A stretch of 64,000 nt of DNA, from the NCBI RefSeq assembly GCF_006148925.1, contig NZ_VAWB01000001.1, positions 1,702,001 to 1,766,000 on the forward strand. Reading direction: 5' to 3'. This stretch comes from Hyunsoonleella aestuarii. Lineage in GTDB: Bacteria; Bacteroidota; Bacteroidia; Flavobacteriales; Flavobacteriaceae. A program made the translations under genes and the position numbers. The notes under the pieces are model-generated. The model saw nothing but the letters and a program-made list of their open reading frames with translations, was not told the origin of the DNA and did no database searches. Position 1 is the first letter of the stretch; the number at the start of each line of letters is the position of its first letter. This document shows positions 56,904-64,000 of this stretch, one piece after another.

Positions 56904-57025
56904 GTGATTCGGAATACTTTTGTTAAACTTTAGTAAACTCGTCCATTCTTTTTGTCTTATTTCAATGTTAAGTGCAACTTAAAAGCAGTGTATAACATTC
57001 TATTAAAAATACCACCCTTTTTTGT

Positions 57026-57033
57026 TATCTTCG
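57026..57033 (+). promoter_or_regulatory. Weak -7-like element upstream of the AraC-type gene
   Basis: TATCTTCG differs from TAnnTTTG at one base and is also seen upstream of the yqeY-like gene (39320-39327). It lies 108 bases before the ATG, so a long leader would be implied. Confidence 0.25.
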
Positions 57034-57141
57034 TTTTAGACATAAAAATCTTACGATATGAAGGATAATTAACTTTCCCAAATTCGAATAGCTCTTTTAA
57101 ATTGTAAGAAACTTATTTTAATTTTTTAAGTTGACTTAATT

Positions 57142-58278
57142 ATGGACTTCGTTTCCATTATTGACTTTTTATTAATGGCTGGGGTTTTACAAGGTTTCGG
57201 ATTTAACCTTGTAACCATTTTTGTTAAAAAGAGATTCGATAAAACCATTATCTTTTTAAACTTAACTGTCTTATTTATTTCATTAAACAATCTTCAAAGG
57301 TGGCTTATAGATAATGATTATTCGTCTGATTTGTTTCTGTTGGAAAATTTGATGATTCCTTGGTATTTGTTTATTGCGCCAATGTTTTATGCATTTACAA
57401 TTCACTTTATTAAAGTTCAGGATCGTGTAAATGACTTTGTTAGGTTTACAATTGTGCTTTTTATTGTTGAAATAATTATAAGGCTGTGTTTAATTTCTCA
57501 TGTTTATTATCAAGTTCCTAATAGGGACATATCAATAATAGAAAATTACACGACTTTTGAAGATATCTTCAACTTGGTATACGGTATTTTGTTTTTTGCG
57601 AATTCGTGTATTCTTATATTCCGAAAACACCACTTATTGCAATATATTTTAGCTTATGATGACTTAAATTGGATAAAATGGTTTATTCGCTTTGGTGGTT
57701 TGGTCATGCTTTTATGGGCAGTTGCTGTGATAGTTAAAAGTTTAACAGGTGATGAGTTTGTGTACTTATTTTTACGATTTAGTTCGTCAATACTGCTCTA
57801 TTGGATAGGATATCAAGGATTCTATAAATATAATGTGGTAAGGGATCGTATTTATTTAAGAAGTTCTATTGAAACGAATAGTGTTTTAATTACGCCAAAT
57901 AATTATGAGAAGCCATCCACAAAATCTGATGATTTCTTTAATGAAAAACATCAAAATGACTTTGAAAACGTGAAAAATCATGTTATTGGAAATAAACTTT
58001 ATTTGGATCCTTTGCTAAGCATGGAGACTTTGGCCAGCGACCTTGGGATGAGCAAAAGTTATTTCTCAAAACTGATAAATTCTTATAGTACCTATAACTT
58101 TTCAGATTTTATTAATTCGCTTAGGGTAGAACAAGCTAAAAAGTTTTTGTCCAGTAATGAATTTAATGAATATACCATTGTAGCTATTGGTTTAGAATGT
58201 GGTTTCAATTCTAAATCTACCTTTTATTCTGCCTTTAAAAAATTCACTTCAGAGACACCAACATCCTACAGAAATTAA
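57142..58278 (+). CDS. Membrane-anchored AraC-family transcriptional regulator
   Basis: 378 residues. The N-terminal ~235 residues contain about seven hydrophobic spans (starting near 7, 36, 65, 104, 140, 182 and 205), making an integral-membrane sensor. The C-terminal ~100 residues are an AraC/XylS domain with two helix-turn-helix motifs: LSMETLASDLGMSKSYFSKLINSYS and YTIVAIGLECGFNSKSTFYSAFKKFTSETPTSYR. AraC proteins bind direct repeats; a 19-bp-period direct repeat lies just downstream (58319-58356), ahead of a five-gene operon on the same strand, the likely target. The signal is unknown. Confidence 0.88.
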   Translation: MDFVSIIDFLLMAGVLQGFGFNLVTIFVKKRFDKTIIFLNLTVLFISLNNLQRWLIDNDYSSDLFLLENLMIPWYLFIAPMFYAFTIHFIKVQDRVNDFVRFTIVLFIVEIIIRLCLISHVYYQVPNRDISIIENYTTFEDIFNLVYGILFFANSCILIFRKHHLLQYILAYDDLNWIKWFIRFGGLVMLLWAVAVIVKSLTGDEFVYLFLRFSSSILLYWIGYQGFYKYNVVRDRIYLRSSIETNSVLITPNNYEKPSTKSDDFFNEKHQNDFENVKNHVIGNKLYLDPLLSMETLASDLGMSKSYFSKLINSYSTYNFSDFINSLRVEQAKKFLSSNEFNEYTIVAIGLECGFNSKSTFYSAFKKFTSETPTSYRN

Positions 58279-58318
58279 GATTCTTCTGATATATATCATT
58301 GTGACTTCATAGATATGT

Positions 58319-58356
58319 AATTAAATTTAGTATTAATTCTTAAATTTAGAATTATT
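58319..58356 (+). promoter_or_regulatory. 19-bp-period direct repeat (candidate AraC operator)
   Basis: TTAAATTTAGTATTA (58321) and TTAAATTTAGAATTA (58340) are near-identical and 19 bases apart. The spacing resembles paired AraC-family half-sites. An inverted repeat TAATTCT/AGAATTA (58334-58354) overlaps it. Confidence 0.4.
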
Positions 58357-58429
58357 AGAATCCAATATTATCGTTGGACATCCGGATTTTCATAAATAAG
58401 AATATCTTGGACATTAAAACATTTTAAAC

Positions 58430-58472
58430 CTAATAGTTTTATGATTGAAAGAATTAATTATAAAACTATTAG
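58430..58472 (+). other. 13-bp perfect hairpin at the start of the SDR operon
   Basis: CTAATAGTTTTAT pairs with ATAAAACTATTAG around a 17-base loop. A TTG start (58445) lies in the loop and an ATG (58475) two bases after the stem, so translation initiation of the first gene could be controlled by it. It lacks a T tract, so it is not a typical terminator. Confidence 0.55.
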
Positions 58473-59164
58473 TTATGTTACCTATCCTTATTTTATATCT
58501 CTTTAAAAAGATCAAAAGTAATACTGTTATATTGAGTATTAAGGAAGAGTTAAAAACGGCTGTATTGAAGGTAAAAACTTTTTTATTCATTCTAGCAGTA
58601 TTAATTTCATTCTCCTTTGCTAAGGTCAATAGTAAAGTTATTACCTATCATGTTATTAAAAATAATGTACTAATAGGTACAATTGAAATCAATAAAAGAG
58701 TTATTAATGATTCTGTTATTTATTTATCCGAAAGTCATATAAAAGTCAAGTTTTTATTAAAATTTAATGTAGTTGCTAAAGAAAAGTCAGTCTATAAAGA
58801 TGGCGTATTGGTCTATTCTTCCATATTCAGAACTCTTAATAAAAAGACAAAAACAGATAATAAGATTGTTTTAGATAATGGGCAATACAAACTTCAATCT
58901 ACAGGTAATTCAACAGCCTTAGGTTTTAACCGTATCAAACAGAATCTTATCACCTTATATTTTGAAGAACCTAATGGAGCTGGCTATGTTTTTTGTGACA
59001 ACTTAGGGACTATGTCAAAAATAACACCATTAGGCGATAGCAGATATAAAGTAGAATTTTCCAATGGAGCATATAATGTGTTTCATTATAAAAATGGGCA
59101 ATGCGTCAAAATTGATGCTGTAAACAAACTATTTAATGTAACTCTAATTCCAGTAGTAATATGA
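58445..59164 (+). CDS. DUF6134-like secreted protein
   Basis: Open frame of 239 residues from a TTG at 58445, just after a stop. Two other starts fit: ATG 58475, and TTG 58565, which gives KVKTFLFILAVLISFSFA, a clean signal peptide, and ~199 residues, the size I would expect for this family. The mature part (KVNSKVITYHVIKNNVLIGTIEINKRVINDSVIYLSESHIKVKF) is beta-strand rich, resembling DUF6134. Role unknown; probably periplasmic. First gene of the five-gene operon; its stop overlaps the next start by 4 bases (ATGA). Confidence 0.7.
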   Translation: MKELIIKLLVMLPILILYLFKKIKSNTVILSIKEELKTAVLKVKTFLFILAVLISFSFAKVNSKVITYHVIKNNVLIGTIEINKRVINDSVIYLSESHIKVKFLLKFNVVAKEKSVYKDGVLVYSSIFRTLNKKTKTDNKIVLDNGQYKLQSTGNSTALGFNRIKQNLITLYFEEPNGAGYVFCDNLGTMSKITPLGDSRYKVEFSNGAYNVFHYKNGQCVKIDAVNKLFNVTLIPVVI

Positions 59165-59838
59165 ATAATTCAGAGATTATATGGACTCTTATAGGAATTA
59201 TATTTTCCACCTATTTTATAGTGAGTTTTGTGTTTAATAAGTTGGGAATTCAAAATTTACATAAGGCATTAATATCTGCCAATGGATTACGTCTATTAAA
59301 TTTAAAACATCTTTTAGGTATCGTCCTTTTTGGAGTATTTAGTTATATAATGATGCCAGAATTTAGGGTTCTTATAGAAACTATTGAAATAGCAAAATTA
59401 GTTGTTTTAATAGCATTCTTCTTGATATTGTTTCTTTCTGCTTTCGTCTCTTATTTAAGTATCCAAAAAAGAGAAGAGATTCATAAAGTCCATATAAGCC
59501 ATTATAGTTTTTCAAACGCCTGGATGTATTTCATTATAAGATTTACATTTCTATTATGTTATGAATTCTTTTTCAGAGGTGTTCTTTTATTCAAGTTTCT
59601 TAACGAAACAAGCCTTTTTTTGGCTATTTTTTATAGTACAACCTTTTACGTATTAATTCACATTTTTGATTCAAAAAAAGAAATTATTGGAGCTATACCT
59701 TTTGGAATTGTTCTATGCTTATTCACATATTATACAAACAGTGTTTGGTATGCTTTTTTAATTCATCTCGCACTATCATCTGTTTATGAAATTTCGATGT
59801 TTTATTATTTAACACTTAAAGACAAAATTATATCATGA
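59161..59838 (+). CDS. CPBP-like intramembrane protein (variant glutamic protease motif)
   Basis: 225 residues with about seven membrane spans. The CPBP (CAAX-protease/Abi) fold is suggested by YEFFFRGVLLFKF at 134-146, with Glu135 and Arg139 (normally EExxxR), by His167 in FYVLIHIF and by His202 in FLIHLALS. The first Glu of the canonical pair is replaced by Tyr134, so activity is uncertain. Family members cleave prenylated peptides or act as bacteriocin-immunity proteins; none of that is implied here. It overlaps both neighbours by 4 bases, so it is translationally coupled to the SDR gene that follows. Confidence 0.72.
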   Translation: MNNSEIIWTLIGIIFSTYFIVSFVFNKLGIQNLHKALISANGLRLLNLKHLLGIVLFGVFSYIMMPEFRVLIETIEIAKLVVLIAFFLILFLSAFVSYLSIQKREEIHKVHISHYSFSNAWMYFIIRFTFLLCYEFFFRGVLLFKFLNETSLFLAIFYSTTFYVLIHIFDSKKEIIGAIPFGIVLCLFTYYTNSVWYAFLIHLALSSVYEISMFYYLTLKDKIIS

Positions 59839-60821
59839 AAGTATTTGTAACAGGAGCCACAGGTTATGTTGGCCATCAATTAGCAAAAAAATTGGCAAAT
59901 CAAAATTATAAAGTGATTGCTCTAGTAAGGAATTTGAATTCAGAGAATATTCCAAAACATGTAAATATTATTCCTGTAAAAGGTGATATATGTAATTATG
60001 ATTCTATAGAAAAGAGCATTGTAGGCTGTGATTATGTATTTCATACGGCAGCTTATACCAACTTAAAATGTAAAAATATAAATAACTTCTATAGTGCCAA
60101 TGTTAAGGGAACAGAGAACATTTTGAAAGCTTCTCAAAAACATCATATTAAAAAGGTTATTTATACTAGTACACTTGCTGTTCATGGGCCTTCATATAAA
60201 AGCATTGCAATTACCGAAGATCAACCGCGATTAATATCCTATTCAAATGATTATGAGTTAACAAAAGGGGTTTCGGAAGAGTTGGTTTTCTCATATATCA
60301 AAAAAGGATTGCCTTGTGCCATTTTAAATGTTACACGAGTATATGGTCCAGGGTTAAAGACTTTTACAAGTGGTGTCAACACACTAATTTCCAAAATTGC
60401 GAATAATGATTTTTTGATCGTACCAGCAAAACTAAATGTCACAACAAATTATGTTTTTATTGATGATGTTGTCGATGCTCATATACTAGCAATGAAAAAA
60501 GAGATAAGTAACGGGAAATATATTATTGGGGGTGATAATATAAGTTATGAGACCCTTTTTGAAGTCATTAAAAATATTACAAAAAGTAAGATAAAAATTG
60601 TTAAGGTTAACTACGGCATTATAAAAACTGGTTTTGCTATCATTAACATAACTAAGAGGTTTTTTGGAATGCCATCAGGAATTACCACAAAAGTTTTAGA
60701 CTCCCTCTTTGTAAATAGAATTTCATCATCACGAAAGGCGATTAAAGATTTAGATTATCAGGTTACACCCTTAAATAGAGGTCTTTTAACAACTATAAAT
60801 TACTTAAAATTTGCAGCATGA
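59835..60821 (+). CDS. Extended SDR (NAD-dependent epimerase/dehydratase), copy 1
   Basis: 328 residues. NAD(P) motif TGATGYVGHQLA at the N-terminus, the STLAVHG strand with its catalytic Ser/Thr region, and the YxxxK pair at Tyr-Glu-Leu-Thr-Lys in NDYELTKGVSEE. The overall layout resembles extended SDRs acting on 3-hydroxysteroids, dihydroflavonols or nucleotide sugars, so substrate is not predictable. Cytoplasmic. Similar to the last gene of the operon (61642-62604), so the operon holds two extended-SDR paralogues around a classical SDR. Starts ATGA-coupled after the CPBP gene. Confidence 0.88.
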   Translation: MKVFVTGATGYVGHQLAKKLANQNYKVIALVRNLNSENIPKHVNIIPVKGDICNYDSIEKSIVGCDYVFHTAAYTNLKCKNINNFYSANVKGTENILKASQKHHIKKVIYTSTLAVHGPSYKSIAITEDQPRLISYSNDYELTKGVSEELVFSYIKKGLPCAILNVTRVYGPGLKTFTSGVNTLISKIANNDFLIVPAKLNVTTNYVFIDDVVDAHILAMKKEISNGKYIIGGDNISYETLFEVIKNITKSKIKIVKVNYGIIKTGFAIINITKRFFGMPSGITTKVLDSLFVNRISSSRKAIKDLDYQVTPLNRGLLTTINYLKFAA

Positions 60822-61588
60822 AAACTTATACTTTAATAACTGGAGCAAGCAAAGGATTCGGAAGAGCACTTGCTTTGGAATGCGCAAAAAAAAACATGAA
60901 TTTGGTTTTAGTAGCGCTTCCAAATTCTGGATTAGAAGTGTTGAGTGAATTTTTAACAAACAATTTTGGAATTGATGTGTTGTTTTTTGAAATGGATTTA
61001 AGTTCAAAAGAAAATTGCATACATTTATATCAGGAAGTCAAAAGGAGAGGGGCCTCAATTAAATATCTAATAAACAATGCAGGTATGTTAAGTAATGGTT
61101 TATTTGAAGATATGAACGCGGATTATTTTTTAACCCAGATAAATATTAATGTCTCAACTCCAACTTTATTAACAAAACTATTCATCGATGACTTTAAGGC
61201 CTATACCCCATCAGGAATATTGAATGTAAGCAGTATGGCGAGTTTTTTTCATTTGCCAAAAAAACAAGTATACAGTGGTACCAAGGCTTATTTGTTGTCT
61301 TTTTCAAAAAGCTTAAGAAAAGAACTCAAGAAATATGGGATTTCTGTTTCTATTGTTTGTCCTGGAGGGATGAATACCACAGCGAGGTTATGCATACAAA
61401 ATAGAAGATTAGGATGGATATCTAGAAAATCAATTCTTAATCCAGAGGACGCTGCTAAAGAAACTCTACAAGATTTTTTTCGAGGTAAAGAGGTCATTAT
61501 CCCTGGTTTTATGAATAAAGTTTTTATGTTTTTAGATTCAATACTTCCGGTAGGAATCAAAAATAAACTTACAAGTAATGCTATTTAA
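60818..61588 (+). CDS. Classical short-chain dehydrogenase/reductase
   Basis: 256 residues. The cofactor motif is TGASKGFGRALA, followed by NNAG at ~residue 85, Ser in NVSSMASF and the YSGTK active site (Tyr and Lys) near residue 150. The Ser-Tyr-Lys set is complete, so it should be an active oxidoreductase of the acyl-group or hydroxysteroid-like type. A C-terminal hydrophobic stretch (NKVFMFLDSILPVG) may touch the membrane. Its start overlaps the first SDR stop by 4 bases. Confidence 0.92.
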   Translation: MKTYTLITGASKGFGRALALECAKKNMNLVLVALPNSGLEVLSEFLTNNFGIDVLFFEMDLSSKENCIHLYQEVKRRGASIKYLINNAGMLSNGLFEDMNADYFLTQININVSTPTLLTKLFIDDFKAYTPSGILNVSSMASFFHLPKKQVYSGTKAYLLSFSKSLRKELKKYGISVSIVCPGGMNTTARLCIQNRRLGWISRKSILNPEDAAKETLQDFFRGKEVIIPGFMNKVFMFLDSILPVGIKNKLTSNAI

Positions 61589-61641
61589 TAAGGTCTCATT
61601 TCAAAAATTCAATATTGTTTTATCCAAATGAGCTTAAAATA

Positions 61642-62604
61642 ATGACTGTTTTAGTTACTGGAGCTAATGGCTTATTAGGGACCAACGTTATAAACGAGCT
61701 TTTGAGAAAAGGCTATAAAGTTTATGGGTATTTAAGAAAAAAGTCTTCTTACAAGGGGATAGTTAATGCAAATCTTACATTATTAGAAGGTAATTTGCCT
61801 GATGTTAATGGTATATTCCAGGTGCTTGGAGATGTCGATACTATAATTCATTGTGCAGCTATAACTAATCAAAACCTTTTGCAATATTCAGATTATTACG
61901 ATTTAAACATTAAAAGTGTTAAGCATCTTGTAGATATAGCAATAGAACAAAGTGTCTCAAAATTTATTTATGTAAGCACCTCTAACGTCTTTGGTAATGG
62001 AAAAAGCGGGGTTTCGGCAAATGAAAGCTCTAAAATGAGATATCCGTTTTCAGAGTCCTTCTATGCTTTAAGTAAGTTAGAAGCAAGTCGTTATTTGAAA
62101 ACTAAGGAAAGTCAAATTGAAGTGGTGACCGTTAATCCAACATTTATGATTGGAGCGTATGACACAAAGCCAAGTAGCGGAAGAATTGTTTTAATGGGAT
62201 TAAAGAATCGAATTGTTTTTTGCCCTCCAGGAGGTAAAAATTTTGTTTGTGTAGAGGATGTGGCTAATGGAATTATAAGTGTTTTAGATAATGCTGTAAA
62301 CGGAGCGTCTTATATCATAGGCAGCGAGAATTTAAGTTACACTAAGTTTTTTAAGAGACTTCGAGTGCTGTGTAAAAGAACGTTCATAATTGTAAAACTC
62401 CCAAGAATAGTGCTATTATTTTTTGGTAGAATAGGAGATACACTTAGGTATTTTGGAGTAAGAACCAATTTGTCGACTGTTAATATGAAGGCTGTTTCAA
62501 TAAACAACTATTATTCAAATAGAAAAGCTCTAGAGGAATTAAGACTAACTATTAACCCTATAGAAAAGGGAATAGAAGATGCAATAAATTGGTTTAAGAA
62601 ATAA
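61642..62604 (+). CDS. Extended SDR (NAD-dependent epimerase/dehydratase), copy 2
   Basis: 320 residues from the ATG at 61642, which gives the standard TVLVTGANGLLGTNVI start; an upstream in-frame codon at 61615 adds nine unlikely residues. NAD motif TGANGLLG, STSNVFG strand and the active site YALSK (Tyr and Lys). Similar in size and layout to the SDR at 59835. Last gene of the operon, beginning 53 bases after the middle SDR and followed by a terminator. Confidence 0.88.
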   Translation: MTVLVTGANGLLGTNVINELLRKGYKVYGYLRKKSSYKGIVNANLTLLEGNLPDVNGIFQVLGDVDTIIHCAAITNQNLLQYSDYYDLNIKSVKHLVDIAIEQSVSKFIYVSTSNVFGNGKSGVSANESSKMRYPFSESFYALSKLEASRYLKTKESQIEVVTVNPTFMIGAYDTKPSSGRIVLMGLKNRIVFCPPGGKNFVCVEDVANGIISVLDNAVNGASYIIGSENLSYTKFFKRLRVLCKRTFIIVKLPRIVLLFFGRIGDTLRYFGVRTNLSTVNMKAVSINNYYSNRKALEELRLTINPIEKGIEDAINWFKK

Positions 62605-62644
62605 AAACCCGTCAATCTTGACTCTCAAGGTTAACGGGTTTTTG
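62603..62644. terminator. Bidirectional terminator between convergent operons
   Basis: AAAAACCCGT (62603-62612) pairs with ACGGGTTTTT, extended inward by AATCTTG/CAAGGTT with one G-U pair and one mismatch. It ends the SDR operon and the SbtA-partner transcript. Confidence 0.88.
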
Positions 62645-62664
62645 ACTAACTCAAACTAACTATT

Positions 62665-62976
62665 TTAATCTTCTACTTGAATTGTAATGATACTTTCTAT
62701 TCTTAATTTCTTTCCTTTTAAACGGGCATCTTTAAAGTAATCTTTAGCATCATGCTTCGCATCGATGAGCTCAATGATTCTACTGTTGTCATATTCGCAA
62801 GTATCATTTGCGTTACCTTCAGTGCGAGATAATCTCTGTAACTTGTGAAAGTTAATTTTTACATCCAAAACCGAGTTGATTATATCTCCTGCTTCAGATG
62901 GTGTAAAGTGACCATCAATAAGTTTAATTTCTTGATCTAAATTAATTTCTTTGGTTGAAATCGATTGTGTTTCCAT
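62665..62976 (-). CDS. Small protein downstream of SbtA-like permease, family unknown
   Basis: 103 residues, acidic, no signal or membrane span. It is rich in Asp, Glu and Lys with the segments FTPSEAGDIINSVLDVKINFHKLQRLSRTEGNAND and KLRIESIITIQVED. It follows the SbtA-like permease by 26 bases on the same strand, the position held by the regulator SbtB in cyanobacteria. It does not look like a PII-type SbtB (no T-loop pattern I can see), so it may be a different kind of partner or chance neighbour. Confidence 0.7.
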   Translation of the reverse strand: METQSISTKEINLDQEIKLIDGHFTPSEAGDIINSVLDVKINFHKLQRLSRTEGNANDTCEYDNSRIIELIDAKHDAKDYFKDARLKGKKLRIESIITIQVED

Positions 62977-63002
62977 AATGTGATTTTTTTAAGTTAAAAA
63001 TT

Positions 63003-63971
63003 TTATAAAGTATTTTGAATGATAAACAAGTAAAGTGGCATACCCAGAGTAATATTAAACGGGAATGTAATAGCTAAAGCCATTGGTATGTACAAACTAG
63101 GGCTGGCTTTTGGAACTGCGATTTTCATGGCAGCGGGAACCGCAATATAAGACGCACTTGCTCCTAGTATAGCAAATAATAGACGATTACCTACTTCGCT
63201 TATAAAAAGACCACTTGCAACTGCAACTATAACACCATTGATAATTGGTATAATTATGGCAAATGTTAAAGCAAATCGTCCTTTTTTAATAAATTCATTA
63301 AGTTTTTTACCACTTGTAATTCCCATATCTAATAAGAATACTGCTAGGAATCCTTTAAAAATATCTGTAGTAAATGGCTTAATACCTTCTGCTTGAGCTT
63401 CACTGGCTAGAAAACCTATCGCCAAACTCCCAAGAATCAATAAGACACTTCCATTAAACAAAGCATGTTGAATAACTGTTTTCATTGGAATTTCTGATTT
63501 ACCATTACCACCTTTAAAAAGCATAATTAAGAGTAAGCCTACCATAATTGAAGGAGCTTCCATTAAAGCCATTACAGCTACCATGTGCCCACTAAAGGCA
63601 ATTTGCTCTATTTCTAAAAATGAAATAGCGGTAACAAAAGTTACAGCACTTACAGATCCGTAGGCAGCAGCTATCGCACCAGCATTTTCAATGCTAAACT
63701 TGCGTCTTAGTATGAAATATCCATATACCGGAACAGCTACTGCTAAGAAAATACCAAACAATAAAGACCAAAGAATCTCCATGTCAAATTCACTATGCGC
63801 CAATTCTTGTCCACCTTTAAAACCAATGGCAAGTAACAAGTAAAGTGATATGAATTTTGAAGAATTTTCTGGGATATGTAAGTCACTTTTTAGCTGCACT
63901 GCAATGACGCCCAAAAAGAAGAACAATAATGCAGGATTAGTTAAGTTGTCTATAAGTAAATGTAAATCCAT
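63003..63971 (-). CDS. SbtA-like sodium-dependent bicarbonate permease
   Basis: 322 residues with about ten membrane spans in an inverted-repeat layout. The start DLHLLIDNLTNPALLFFFLGVIAVQLKSDLHIPE and the KGGQELAHSEFD, AIAAAYGSVSAVTFVTA and FLAVFLLDMG segments are those of the SbtA/DUF897 family. SbtA proteins co-import bicarbonate with Na+ in cyanobacteria; homologues in Bacteroidota are less studied, so the substrate is inferred. It starts the two-gene operon with the 103-residue protein. Confidence 0.9.
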   Translation of the reverse strand: MDLHLLIDNLTNPALLFFFLGVIAVQLKSDLHIPENSSKFISLYLLLAIGFKGGQELAHSEFDMEILWSLLFGIFLAVAVPVYGYFILRRKFSIENAGAIAAAYGSVSAVTFVTAISFLEIEQIAFSGHMVAVMALMEAPSIMVGLLLIMLFKGGNGKSEIPMKTVIQHALFNGSVLLILGSLAIGFLASEAQAEGIKPFTTDIFKGFLAVFLLDMGITSGKKLNEFIKKGRFALTFAIIIPIINGVIVAVASGLFISEVGNRLLFAILGASASYIAVPAAMKIAVPKASPSLYIPMALAITFPFNITLGMPLYLFIIQNTL

Positions 63972-64000
63972 TTAAAATTCTTTAGTTTTTCCGTTTAGTT

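Noticed and set aside
57142-58278. AraC-type gene as a two-component sensor kinase
   Set aside because: No kinase motif; the C-terminal region has two AraC helix-turn-helix motifs.
58430-58472. Hairpin at the SDR operon start read as a terminator of the AraC-type gene
   Set aside because: No T tract follows either stem and the downstream gene starts inside or directly after it; it is more likely a leader or regulatory structure.

Overview
The window is chromosomal DNA from a member of the Bacteroidota, most likely a marine or aquatic Flavobacteriaceae. The signs are very low GC, a 287-residue RpoD, SusC/SusD outer-membrane proteins, a mevalonate-pathway HMG-CoA reductase, an S9B dipeptidyl peptidase next to POT transporters, a YqeY gene after ftsZ, several upstream elements matching the Bacteroidota -7 motif TAnnTTTG, and frequent non-ATG starts. 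No insertion sequence, prophage or CRISPR array is visible, so most of the window reads as core genome with accessory stretches near 42-51 kb and 55-62 kb.

Layout. 1-3.3 kb: the end of a periplasmic parvulin-type prolyl isomerase, then GHMP kinase and class II HMG-CoA reductase genes on the minus strand. 3.5-10.1 kb: a plus-strand peptide-use block (DPP-IV-like peptidase and two POT transporters) followed by two periplasmic thioredoxin-fold proteins. 10.1-14.9 kb: minus-strand comEC, NlpC/P60 lipoprotein, lpxB, a small membrane protein and surE. 15-18.3 kb: a C-terminal processing protease and an orphan ABC permease. 18.3-21.9 kb: a membrane fatty-acid hydroxylase-like protein, a SorAB-like sulfite dehydrogenase pair and a divergent membrane protein, with near-identical 18-bp palindromes at both ends of the divergent intergenic region. 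22-23.5 kb: engB and an alpha/beta hydrolase. 23.7-39.8 kb: the complete plus-strand division and cell-wall (dcw) cluster mraZ-rsmH-ftsL-ftsI-murE-mraY-murD-ftsW-murG-murC-ftsQ-ftsA-ftsZ, preceded by a three-unit MraZ box, then yqeY and tRNA-Arg(UCG).

39.9-48.1 kb: a LytS/LytTR-type two-component system divergent from a SusC/SusD/lipoprotein operon, with 21-bp-period direct repeats between them. 48.5-51.2 kb: five small minus-strand envelope or enzyme-like proteins. 51.6-55.1 kb: an MtfA-like peptidase, two tandem CBS-domain proteins, rpe and rpoD. 55.3-56.9 kb: an HTH regulator divergent from two tiny unrecognised genes, with a perfect palindrome between them. 57.1-62.6 kb: a membrane-anchored AraC-type regulator followed by a tightly coupled five-gene operon (DUF6134-like secreted protein, CPBP-like membrane protein, and three SDR oxidoreductases). 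62.7-64 kb: an SbtA-like bicarbonate permease with a small unrecognised downstream partner.

The best candidate for an undescribed system is the 57.1-62.6 kb locus. It has a membrane-sensing regulator, a direct repeat and a strong hairpin in the leader, four-base translational overlaps between the first four genes, and a combination of enzymes I cannot assign to a known pathway. Runners-up are the sulfite dehydrogenase locus with its paired operators, the HTH/small-protein locus at 55.3-56.9 kb, and the SbtA partner. Functions are assigned from motif recognition by eye; no database search was run.
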